A stretch of DNA of 64,000 bases. Origin: Maylandia zebra. Lineage: Eukaryota; Chordata; Actinopteri; Cichliformes; Cichlidae. The stretch spans positions 35,959,056 to 36,023,055 of the forward strand of contig NC_135187.1 of NCBI RefSeq assembly GCF_041146795.1, read 5' to 3'. Of this stretch, positions 35,712 to 47,100 are shown one piece after another; within the stretch, counting starts at the first letter, position 1, and each line of letters starts with the position of its first letter. Below the pieces are notes generated by a model that searched no databases, was not told where the DNA came from, and worked only from the letters and a program-made list of their open reading frames with translations. The translations under genes were made by a program, and so were the position numbers.

Positions 35712-36392
35712 CAGTGATGGGATTTCCGGCTCTTTTTAGAGAACATACTCTTTCGGCTCGACTCACTAAAAAGAGCCGGCTCTTTCGGCTCCCAAGCGGC
35801 ACTTCAGGTTGTTTTGTTGCTTTAATTAATTTATTATCAACAACAATATAAAATAAGATTTAGTGCATGAATAAACTTCCTGAAAACTTTATCATCCACA
35901 ACTGAAAATGGTTGGAAATTAAGTGCAGTCATTTTTGCCAACTCTTCATGACTTGAGTTCTGTCTTGCTGGGTCACAGACTTCTGCAAAAACCGTCTCAT
36001 AGAGCTCTGGGTTGTTTAGGCGCTTGTGGTGGTGTACTGCATGATGCTGTAGGTGAAGCAGCAGCAGTTGCAGTAGACACACTGGCACCTTCATTAATAA
36101 CCCACTCAACTGTGTTTTATCTTCCCATTGCACTGATGGGTGGACAGTTCTCAGGCTGCTGTGCAGGCTGTATGTGGAGCTGGCTCTGTATGATATCCTT
36201 TTCTTGCAGACTCTACACTCTGCCTTTGTATTGTTAATATAATTGAAATGGTTAAAGATTTTACTTCTTTTCTTGGTGTCACTTATTTTCTTTACTGTAC
36301 CCTTCTAAAGTGTCGATGCTGTCTCTTGCTGGTGCTCCTGGCTGTCTCCTCCCTCCTGCTCTGTTCCTGTGCTGCTGTGACTGCCAACAGTG
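35712..36392 (+). mobile_element. Truncated hAT relative of the pex11b-upstream element
   Basis: Its left 120 bp (AGTGATGGGATTTCCGG, AACTCACTAAAAAGAGCCGG-like, then GGTTGTTTTGTTGCTTTAA) match 9250-9370, and its middle and right parts match 10345-10500. On the minus strand, an open frame of 98 codons (36133-35837) includes LAKMTALNFQPFSVVDDKVF, which is the hAT/ZBED transposase core-domain opening pattern (IxxMIxxDxQPFSVVExxGF). No right terminal repeat is present, so the copy is broken. Confidence 0.75.
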
Positions 36393-36512
36393 GCTCAACC
36401 AGTTATTAAGTTCAGGGGTCAATCACTTTTTTATACCAAGGCACGTGCAGCTTTTCCCGTTAATAAATGAAATAAATGAAATTTTAAAACTGCCTTTTGT
36501 ACTTACCTGGGT

Positions 36513-36580
36513 TATAAGATAAGATAAGATAAGATAAGCTTTATTAGTCCCACACTTGGGAAATTTGTTTTGTCTGATAG
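36513..36580 (-). repeat. LINE-type 3' tail with ATAAG units
   Basis: Five ATAAG units are followed by CTTTATTAGTCCCACACTTG. Read on the minus strand this is a body, then AATAAAG, then (CTTAT)n. It looks like the 3' end of a fish non-LTR element; compare the end at 44805. Confidence 0.5.
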
Positions 36581-37399
36581 TAAAATTTGTTTGCTGATTT
36601 AAAACTTCAAACAAAAAAAATCTACTTAGTGATTTCTTTGTTTCTTGTGTTTTTTTTTTCCAGGGTGGAAAGATTGTACAGCATACATTATTAATGACAT
36701 TAAAAAACAGGAAATGTGTGCACAAGTTTGAATTGATTTTAGACTTTCTTTAATTCGAACAGGGTCCAAATTATGCATACAAACTCAAACATGTATATAT
36801 ACACTCACTTTTTTTAAAGGGTCGTGCTGAAGGGTCTACAGTGCCTTTTAACTTTACAAGGCCATTAACTTCTCGTTAATGATCGGAATTGCTTATAAGT
36901 GGTACTTTCTCTTTGCCAACATAAGAATTACTCGTGTGACAGCACTCTGACTGTCCAGTACTCAGAACAATGGGGACGTTCAAGGAACTGGAGAAGTGGA
37001 GGTCAGCCAATCAGAAGGCAGAAGACCAAGAGGTCATGCTGGACTGACAACCACAGGGAGCCATGGTAAGTTTCCTTCAAAGAGTCTTCCTCAGTACTTT
37101 CATACTTTTTTCTGTAACTGTAAATTAAAAACGACACATTCTCAAGTTTTATTCTACAAGTTCTCACATTCTACAACAAAGTCCAGCAACTGGGCTCTTC
37201 AGTTTCCAGATGTTTATAAGCTGCTGAAGAAGAGAAGATGACACACGTTACAATACAACTTTACTTATATAGCACATTTAAAACCGAAGGTACACCAAAG
37301 TGCTTACGTTGGTAAACATGGCTCTGTCTGGCATATTCCTGCCATTAAATTCAAAATAACTTTTCCACTCCTTAAGACATTTTAATCAAATCTCAGGAT

Positions 37400-37840
37400 G
37401 TACCGAAATCCCCTGATCACATTATCTCAGTGGACAAACACATCAAGTTCACCATGGAGGATAGCCTGTGAAATTCCCGTCAGTAATGGGGGACATTTAA
37501 AGTCGACGTGTACCGTAAACCAGTGCATACGGATCAGGTTGCCATCCATTGGAGCACAAACTGGGTGTCATCAGGACGCTACAACACAGAGCGAACATCA
37601 TCCCCACAGACACAGCAGCCAGGGAGGCAGAAGAACATCAAGAAGGCCCTGAGTAAATGTGGTTATCCCAGCTGGACTGAAAGCTCCAGCCGATCCAGGA
37701 GAGAAGGACAACCGCTGCCTAAGAGAAAACCCGTAGTGATGCCTTATATATGTCAGGAGAATCAGAACAGCTGAGACGCATCTGTGGCTTTCAAACAACC
37801 AAACTGGTCCACCCCAAGCACGGGGTCCCCAGCACACTCA
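37400..37840 (+). mobile_element. Penelope-like retroelement remnant
   Basis: Translated in three frames, the order is FTMEDSL, then VDVYRKPVHTDQ, then a run resembling SGRYNTERTSSPQTQQ, HIKKALSKCGYPSW, PVVMPYICQEN and KLVHPKHG. This is the pattern at the RT C-terminus and linker of fish Penelope-like elements (family wording VYRKPTHTDQ...HIKKALxxCGYPxW...VVIPYV...KLVHPKD). Frameshifts and a stop inside mean it is dead. No GIY-YIG domain follows. Confidence 0.75.
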
Positions 37841-37876
37841 GAGAAATATAGTATACACTGTTTAGTGCCAGGACTA

Positions 37877-38092
37877 TTACCATGATCTATGCAACAAGGG
37901 GAACACAAGAGGAAGATTAACAGCCTTAGTGACCTCGTCCCTACAGATGAGCAAGTTGTTCTCCTCATCCTCAGACTGTTTCTCCTCTACAGAAGACGTG
38001 TTAGTGGTGAAGAGGTCCTCAAAATACTTCTTCCACTGCCCAACAATGTCCCCAGTTGATGTCAGCAGTACCCCACCCCCACTATACCCCAT
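37877..38092 (-). mobile_element. Non-LTR retrotransposon (LINE) ORF2 fragment, minus strand
   Basis: The 71-codon open frame has GGVLLTSTGDIVGQWKKYFE, then DLFTTNTSSVEE and DEVTKAV. It corresponds to the linker just before the reverse transcriptase of common fish LINEs (TxxGDIVxRWxEyFexLLN...). The frame ends where the match would enter the RT. Confidence 0.65.
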
Positions 38093-38599
38093 GTGAGTAA
38101 AACGCCACTTTTTCCTTCGGGAATTGCTAACTTATTTAGGTAGAAGGGTTTATGTGCCCCGTGATCTCAGAGGCTATGTTGACGAGGGTCTCCCAAGACA
38201 AATAGGTCCTGGGTGATGGGGCAGACAATGAGTGATTCAATGGACTCCCCCGAGTAACAAAACTTCATGAGCTTTTCTGTCTTCAGGTCGGTGTATGTAA
38301 ATACACTTTACTTACTTACCTGTGTCCCTGCTTGGGAAAGGGTTACCGGGGTCCTACCTGGAGCCAGGCCTGGGGAGGGAGTGCAATGGAGAGTGCCTGG
38401 CCCTCTGGCTTTAGCCCATGGGGCCTGGCCAGGTGCAGCCTGCAGAAGCTGCATGGTCACTGTAGGCCCACCACCAGCAGGAGGTGGTGTTAGGGTTGGG
38501 TGCATCGTGTGTCTGATTGCGGTTAAAGGAAGAGCACTGATGGACCAATCCCTGCTATTGAGACATACAACATCACCTCTTTGGTAAGGAAGGGGGGAC

Positions 38600-38840
38600 A
38601 CGGCAGGGGAGGATGCAGGACAGGCTTAGCACACCTAAACATGGGGTGTGCTGGGAACCCCCTGGCAGAGGGGTAGCCTCTCAGAAGCAGCTGACACGTA
38701 TCAGCAGGCCAAGCGAAATGCAGCCCAGGTGGTGGTTGAAACAAGAATTCCAGCATGTGAGTTTGGAGAGGCCGTCGAAAAAGACTTCCCATCTGCTTCA
38801 GAGCAATTCTGACAAACCATTGGGCATCGAGAGAAAAACG
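38600..38840 (+). mobile_element. Second fragment of the same LINE type, plus strand
   Basis: Around 38690-38825 the broken frames give LTRISR, QAKRNAAQVVVE, EFGEAVEKDFPSASEQF, the segment that normally directly precedes the piece at 37877-38092. Here it is in opposite orientation, so the two parts come from an inversion or from separate insertions. Confidence 0.6.
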
Positions 38841-39099
38841 GTGCTACAATAATCTTAAATTGGTAATAAAGTGTTAATAAAAATAAACCAATTCCTTCTG
38901 CTGTGAGGTTCAATAGCAGCTTTATGAACGTGGAAATGAAACATGTCAGTCAGTTGGCTCAGACACAGCAGGATGGAAACAGTCGGGAGAGAAACTCAAA
39001 GTTTGTTGAAGAAAACGTGACCAAACCAAGAATATGCCAGCACAGCTTAGGTTTGAAAAGTTGGATCTAAACAAACCAGTTTACTTCCTGTTTGTCCAA

Positions 39100-39720
39100 A
39101 GAACTAAGTGGAGATGTTTATCATTAATGTACAGCATCACGTGTGGTGAGAACCAAACAGCATTTCAGCACAAACATCTCTCACCAAGTGTCACACATGA
39201 TGGTGGAGGGCTGCCAAAGGACCTGGGCACCTTCTCTATATACTAAAGCATTCTAAACCAAATGTGAGTCCATCTTTCTGAGAAGCTAAAGCTTTGCCTA
39301 AATTGGATCACGCAGCAGGACAATGATCCCAAGCACAAAAGTAAATATACAAGCAAACCAATCTGAATGACATGCTGTGGCAGGACCTTAAAGACACTAT
39401 GGATGAATGAACCGAAGGAACCCTGTAAAGCAGTGGGACAAAATTCCTCCACAGCAACGTGAAAGACTTCAAGTTCAAGTTAATGCTGCGAAAGGTGGTT
39501 TTATTAGTGAATTGTGTAGTTTACTTAGGTTTTAACAGAAGTTCATTGAGTGCTGTACAAAAGCGTCCTGAGAGGACGATGGCAGAGCAGACGGATTTCC
39601 AAGTCGTTAAAAAATTGAGAAGACATAAAACAAAATGTGATGGTTTTTTATATATTTTATAACATTTCAGAAACTGTTTATTGAAGTGAATATAAATATG
39701 TTGAGTCTTTATTACAGTTG
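39100..39720 (+). mobile_element. Decayed Tc1/mariner-type element end
   Basis: Blocks in order are CAGGACAATGATCCCAAGCAC, ATGCTGTGGCAGGACCTTAA, TGGGACAAAATTCCTCCACA, a CAACGTGAAAGACTT block and TTAATGCTGCGAAAGGTGGTT. They match the end of a common fish Tc1-class transposase (QQDNDPKH...; W..L; ...AKIPP). It is heavily degraded. Confidence 0.7.
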
Positions 39721-39878
39721 TGGATGATTTTTTTATTGACATGTCCAAATGGTGAGAAGTACAAACAGCTCCACAGGATCGTCACATAACATGTAGCAAA
39801 GGCACATTCACTTTGTTTTGTCACACAAGAAAAGAAACTTGGCTGACTCACCCTGACCATGTGCTACAAAGTTATGTG

Positions 39879-39883
<5 letters not shown>

Positions 39884-39911
<28 letters not shown>
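39884..39911. repeat. CA microsatellite
   Basis: About 14 uninterrupted CA units. Confidence 0.95.
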
Positions 39912-40576
39912 GTCTTTGGATACATTTTCTGATCCTTACACATTTTGATCAAAATGTAATATATGGAAACAAATGATTTCTTGTTCTAAAAGGTGCATAC
40001 AACTGTACAACTGGCCGACTGTGGCAGTTACTGGTGTTGCATTTGACTAATCTATAAAAATATTTAAAGAAGCAGCTGCATTGGACAGAACTGTACCTTT
40101 TACCAAATGAAGCTATCAAGAGAGAACAGAATAGTCAGAACATAACCAGCTATAATATGACGAGCAACCAGAACATTCAGAACCAACACGTCACAGCTAA
40201 TCAACAGTTATGCTTTTCATTGGATCAGTGCTCCTATTCAGAGAGATTTTAACCAGGTTTTTGTCACCACTACTTACAAATACCTAAATGTTACAGTTTA
40301 GGAGAACACAATTACTGACCACCAAAGCTACGGCTGCCAGAAACAGCTGCTAAATTCGTCTTTTTAGAATCGTGTGCAAACTTTATTCCAGTTATTTCCA
40401 CACAAAAGCGTGTCAGCTTCAGGCAATCAGCAGTGAAAGTGTTACAGACAAGTCAGTTATCAGAACTGGGACCTCAGCGGGTCCAGTACCAAGTGTGACA
40501 AATGTTTGATCTCCATCAATACACCAGTTCGAGCTGTGAAAAAGACTGGGCAGTTACAACACACACGGTTATACAG

Positions 40577-40622
40577 CAATTGCGCCTGTTCCAAATGTAG
40601 CTGTGCAGAACAGGCGCAATTG
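40577..40622. other. Perfect 15-bp inverted repeat, possible hairpin in sema4a 3' region
   Basis: CAATTGCGCCTGTTC at 40577-40591 and its exact complement at 40608-40622 are separated by 16 bp. The outer flanks are also partly complementary (ACAACACACAC against TTGTTGTGTG). If the sema4a transcript reaches this far, it would form a stable RNA stem. Confidence 0.75.
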
Positions 40623-41188
40623 TGTAATTTTACAGTCTTGTTGTGTGTTGTTGTCCGGCTATTTGAGATCACAGCAATGACACTGTGGAAGACATTTTTC
40701 ACAACCCTTCAAAGGCCTGTTTGAGGGTTCGAGGAAGGGTCTGGCACTTAGGTGTAACGGTTGAAGCTTTATATTTGTGAGACATTCATTTCCCCACGCC
40801 TCTTATTCCACCACAACAATACTCACAAATGCTGCCAGTAAATGGCTGTTGAGAAAAGTGATCCCACGCACAGTTCTTTGATTTATTAGTACGATCACAG
40901 ATCTTACCGATTGGGATGGCCCCCCTCAGCAGCCACTTTCAGTTGCATATGGGACCTTATTTGTGACCTAAACTGAGCTGTAATTTCAATGTACACCAGG
41001 ACATTAAAACTGCATGTATAGAATAATAAGTCAAATCCCATGAAAACCACTTTAAAATGGTTTGTGTTACTTCCTCGCCCTTCAAATAAAGTTTTAAATC
41101 CTTTTCCTCCTGTTGCCAAAGACTTCCCATAGATCAGGAGTCTTTGAGTGCCACGTGACTTTTTTCATCTGTAACACTGTACCTCTGT

Positions 41189-44100
41189 TTAGATGGGGGT
41201 GTTAGGCAAATGTCCATTAGAACCTGAAAGCGCAGCGTTACAAACCAACTCGCTGCCATGTCCACTTTGCTGTCCTTGTTCATTCCTTTTGCTCAGAAAC
41301 ACATTCGCCCTTCGGGCCTCCTGCTCTACAGGGGTCCTTCTGTCAGAGTCTATGGTTGCTGCTTGTGGGGCTGTTCTGTGGTTGCAGCGCTGTGTGATGA
41401 CAAACAGAAATATGGTGATTAACAAACTGAGGGACAGCACTAGCAAAAGTGACACAATTACCAGCTCCTTTAAATAGCATGGGGCTTGGGCGGCCAGCAG
41501 CGCTTCCCCATCCCGGAGCTCTAATTCTCTCTGTCGAGGCTGCTTTGTCCATGAGGTCAGGTTTTTGCCCAGCTGTCTGGTGGTGACTTGAGTGTTCCTG
41601 TTGGATGGCGTTGTCTTAGACTCTCCTTGGTGCGTTTCTGTTCCTACAGATATGTGGAGTCCAGATCCCGGCTTGGCCATAGATTGTGTTGTGGGTATGG
41701 CATTTGTCCGAGGCTGGGTGTAGCTGGTTGGAGTTTGAGACAGAGGGCTGGTCTTCTGCTTGACATGATAGATGGCCATAGTCTGTTGGTAGCCATTTTC
41801 AGTGGACAGGCAGAGGTAGTGGCCCAGTGTGGCAGGGGTGGCCACAAAGCTCAGACTCCCATCCTCCAAGTTCAGATACAAGTCTGAGGACAGCCGACTG
41901 TTGGGACGCTCCCAGAGCTGCTGAGACAGTCGTGATGCAGCAGGACACTGCAGCCGCACGACTTCGTTCAGAGACACAGACACCAGCTCGCCTGGAGGAC
42001 ACGAGGCTGACATACAGATTATAGTTTGCATCAGAAACAGGTGTTTGGATATCACAGAAACTAAGAACAATGACCGTGCTTCTAAACAAGAATCTATTGG
42101 AAAAATCTGAACTTCACACAATCATGTCTAAATTAGAAAAGTAAAAGTTAAATAAAGCAAATTCATGTTTTATATGTTTGACTCACAGCCCACACAAAAC
42201 CTCAGACGTGTGACTTTTCATGATTTATTTCATTCCTTTTAGACTTTTCTCCTCCATTTAATCTTCAGACTAAAATAGATATTAAAAAGATGTTATACTC
42301 ACCCGCAGGCAGTTTGTTTGGACCAAATCTGCTCTTGTGATTTAATGAAACACTGCTGCATGCCTCTTCAGCGTTTCCTCTTTCTATGTCCTGGGCTCTG
42401 AGGAGGGAAACCATTAACAGAGAAGGTGGGCACTAGGTTTCACAGATTCCCCACTGATGACCAATCCTCAAACCAGAAGTAAAAACATGAAATTCACAAA
42501 GCAGTCATCTATTAATTGGAAGGTTGGTGGTTTGATCCCTGGCTGCTTCAATCTGCCAAATATCCTTGGGCAAGGTACAAACCCAAGTATGATGTGTGTG
42601 AATGTTACAACACACTTTCACAGAGGAAAAAGTTGCACGGAGCGCTTTGAGTGCTCAGGAAGAATAGAAAGGTGCCAAGTAGATAAGAACAAGACCATTA
42701 AACATTGACCGAGAGGGAGGAAATTCCTACATGGATGTTGTATAATCCCACCTGGAGTATCCAGATGTGTGGTCGCGCCTGTAAATGATTCATTTAAACA
42801 AAGCTGTGCTACCGGCTCAAAAGCTACAAGGTCAAGAATAAAAGTTGACTAGCTTTGCACAGTTTGGTATTACCGACTCCTTCCTCAGCTGATGTAGTTT
42901 CATTGTGCAACCTTGTGTTTCATAATAAAATATGTGAGCAGATCGTGTGTGCTGAACGTATTAATCATAATAAAAATGTAGTGTTACTCACAGGTTAGTG
43001 TTTGTTGTAGAGACCATCACACAGACCCTACTGGCAGGATCCCAACCACAGAAGGGATCTCGGGCCAGAACACACTGAGCACAGGTCCAGTAAAAAGAAC
43101 AGTTAGCTGTCGGGACCTTCACGACGCCCTCCGACGTGCCGATATAAATCACTCCCTGCAGTGGGACAGAATAAGCCTTCAGACATGTCTGTATAGTACT
43201 CTGTCGCAATGACATCATCCTGCTTCACTGTGATGGAGAAACTTTATCTAGTTTGCAAAACTGAGTTCAAACGGTTTACCTGCAGAACATCTGGAACAAC
43301 ACAGAGATCAAGTCTACTTTTTACCCAGACTTGCAAATTGATCAGTTAAGGACTCCAGCATGTTCATAAAAATAATAGATAACTGAACCGAGTGCACGGT
43401 AAACCTCTGGGACATTATGTCACGTCCCATTCGATGCAGCCAGTTTGCACCTCCGACTGTCCCTGAGCTCAGAGAGGTGATTCCCCACGACGCTATCTGC
43501 TGTCTCACTGGGAGATTCCCCTGATGCTGTCAGGCATAGAAGGCACGTGGGAAACATACAAAGGACTGAGCACTACTTTGAGTTGCTGCAATGGAATCTG
43601 GGCAAAATGGACCAGTCTGCCATATCATTAGCTTCATTTTGATCTTTCAGTGTGTCTTTGAATTCATTTGCATCCAACAATGTGACATCCTTTTGTCCCT
43701 GACGTGTCCGTCGGTCCATATCAGTATGAACGTCCAGCATGACCTTGAGATGGGTTTCCTACGTGTTCCTTTATTTTATTTAGCAGTGTAGCTTGGAGCT
43801 AAATAATAATACATAAATAATTAACCCTCAAAGCAGCACACAGGAACTCTCTATGGTCATTGCCACGTCTTTGTCTCCATTGCCTCCAATAGTCTAAAAA
43901 CCTAAATGGAACTGAACCACCAAACGTCAGCAGCAGCGTGCACCTTGGGTATGGAGAGCTTCAGGCTCCTGACAGGCTGAGGCTGCTCAAAGACCTGAAT
44001 CTCCTCGATGATATGGGCCCCTCTGAGTAGCAGCACTGCTTTATGCAAGTAACCAGACTCTGAAACATCAGAAAAGAAATCATTAATAACATAAAACTAT

Positions 44101-47100
44101 TCAAGAAGAAGTGCTGAGAGGATATAACCTGTACTGTGAGGTGTCAGCCTGGTAGTCGTGGAAGAGTTCAGCCTTTGAAATGTGTTAGTTGTGTATTTTA
44201 CTGCTCTGCCTGCAGTCCTACCTGTAAGCAGAAACAGGACAGTGTAGTGTTTGCCGTTGGCTGCCTGGACCCTCTGGACAGTCAGGTGGCTGTAGGTGTT
44301 TTCAGCAGACACCATGGTCAGGTTCCTTCCAACTGCTCGCACACTGTCATCTGCCAGGAAGTTCTCTTTGACAAAGCGCAGGGCATTGTCTGAGGCGTTG
44401 TGCAGGCCACACTAACACAAAAGTTGACACAAACTAATTATTTTTGTATTCATTTCCATTTGTGCGGCACTTTTTTAATCGCACATTATGAGCAGCAGAG
44501 AGCGTGCCATCAGCGAAACTGCTCCCTGCTCACTCACTCAACGCTCTAACGTATTTAGGTTACACCTCAGCCTGTGGGTCTCGTCCACTTCACCCTGCCC
44601 ACTGTTATGTTGCCCATAGTTACATGTTTCAAATCTGAACAGCGCTTTGAAATGTGAAGTAGAGCATTTAAAGAATTTTTAAGAAAACATTTATAATAAG
44701 GACTACAGTGTCGATGTTAATAAGTTTACAATATTCTGAACACATTAGTGGGTGTGTTGAAATATGAAAGTATGGAAAAGGAAATATGTTAAAATCTGGG
44801 TGAGATGAGATGAGAGATGATGATGAGAGATGATGATGAGATAGCCTTTATTTGTCAGCTGCAGGTCTTTTGCCCACAACCGAGATGACAGACCTTGCCG
44901 ACCATACATACAATACAAACATCACATTGGGGAGACAGGTCAGGCCAGGTAGCGAGGAAAAAAAACATTGAAATGTGTAACACAGAAGGATAATACAGGA
45001 ATGCACAGATATCAACACACCACAGCACAATAAACACAGACAGCAACATGGGAAAGAGTTCCAGTGTGTACATCTGATCTGGGACCGCTGCAATCTTTGA
45101 CTGCGCCTCCAACTTTTTTTTTTTCTTTTTTTTTGCCTGTCCCGTTTGGCTCTTTTGCATCAGAATTGTTGTCTAAAGGCAAAGAAAGATGCCCAACGGA
45201 TTTACTTTACCAAACTGACCATCCCAGCCTTGCCGTAATGGTCCATTTGATTCACCTTTTATTGTTTATTTTATTTTCACTTACTGAATACGGGACAGAC
45301 TTGACTGGGGGAAAGAAGGGGAGAAAGAAAGAGGGAAAGAGAAACAGCTGAGAAGAGGGACGGGGGAGAAGGGCAAAAAACAAAAACCAACAGAATGAGC
45401 AGAAAAAAGAAAAAGAAAAAAATGCATATATCAATCACCTGGATCACCTGCTGAGAAAGAAAAAAGAAAACAAGCAGAAGAGAACAAGAGTAATAGAATA
45501 AACAACATCACAATGATATATGGGAATATGACAGTAAATACTAAATATTAAACATTATTGTGCAGCACATAAGATCAACAGAACACAGTGTGCTTTGAGG
45601 TAGGAGCCAAAAAGGGTGTAGTTTGTGGGTGTGATCACCCGTGTGTACACCTGTGAGCATGGACGCGCTTGTTTTTTGTTTTTTTTAAAGGTTCCTTCAT
45701 GTAATGATCTGCTAGAGGGTGTGGGGGGGCCACAGCCCCGTCCTCCAGGGCATGAAGCAGGTATGGAGGAGATCAAAACTCCAGACATCCAGAGGCCCCC
45801 AGAACACAAGAGACCAAGGAAGACCAACAGAGGGGCAGCTGCGCCACTGTCCCAGAAAGAGCTGAGGAGAGTCCCAGATGAGGGCTCACTCAGCAGCCGC
45901 GGAGCAGAAGCCAGGGGGGGTGGAAGTGACGCGCCCGTGAGCTCCGCCGGCAGCCAGCCGTGCCTGAGTGACCGAGCCCCAGGCCGAGAGGCCGGGGGCA
46001 CCCCACCTCCGAAGTGGCCCGAGCGAGCCCCAGGCTCCAGGCCCCGATAAGCGGCCGCCAAGGAGTGAGCCGGTGTGTACCTGGACGCCCATCCCCAGAC
46101 ACAAAGAACCACCAACGCACCGATGTCTGAGGGAGTCCGCCACTGGCAGGGGAAGTGGTGGTAGGGGGAGATAGGCCTCCAAACCTTGGAGGGCCTGAGA
46201 TGTCCCCAGAGAGGTGGCGCCTGACACCCAACCTGACATATAGACACAGACATACAGGCACACACAGACACAAACATCCATTCCCACCCTCATGCTCTCA
46301 TATGCACTTACTCCACACTCAACCAACGTGGAGACAGACATAAAGAGACGCTGTACACACGATCACACTCCCCAAGCGTACTCTACAAACCGGGTCTAGG
46401 TGCCCTTGCCCCTGGAGGGGGGAACTGCACCCAGACCCAGGTGGTGTTACCCTTTTCCCTGCAGTGGGGGGAGGCAGACCGCCCCGACTCTGCAGCAGCA
46501 GGGAGGCCCCACACTCCAGACCGCAGTCGGACGGCCAACTCCTCCTCCTAGCCCCCCCGCTCCAGCAGGTCGCAGAGAACGGGGGTGAGAGAAGACTCCA
46601 AACCTCCCTCCACCCGCTCATTGTAGTGTTGATGCATGTGTGTTCTAAGGTGCATTTAAAACCCAGGAGGGCATGGAGCTACCTGCCAGAGAGCAGCAGG
46701 TAAGCGCATGGTCCCTCCTGCTAGCCCTCAATGTCTACGTGTATTTAACATTGAGAGGTGGGCAACGACGCCAGGGGTGAGGTGTACACCCTGATGGTAA
46801 TTTGGACTCCGTGTAGCGTGCCCACCCCCAACATCCTATATGTATGTGTAATGAGAGTGTGAGTAATGTGAATGTCTAAGTTGTGGGATAAAATTGAGGC
46901 AGAGGCAGCCAGAAGGGGACAGAGGGGGGGTAGCCTCCTCTGCACCCTGGTGACATACCCCTACTCCAAGGTCCTGCATGTGTGGGTGGTTGTGGTGGAG
47001 CGGGAAGAGGGAGGCAGCTGGAGATGGGGAGGGAGGGAGGGGCAAGTGACCCCTCCCTGGGGCCAGCTCCCCCGCTGACCCCAGTAGGCACCCCCATACT

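Noticed and set aside
41193-42024. Plus-strand open frames opposite the last sema4a exon
   Set aside because: They are shadows of the long minus-strand exon 41189-41991, which has the Ig, transmembrane and tail features.
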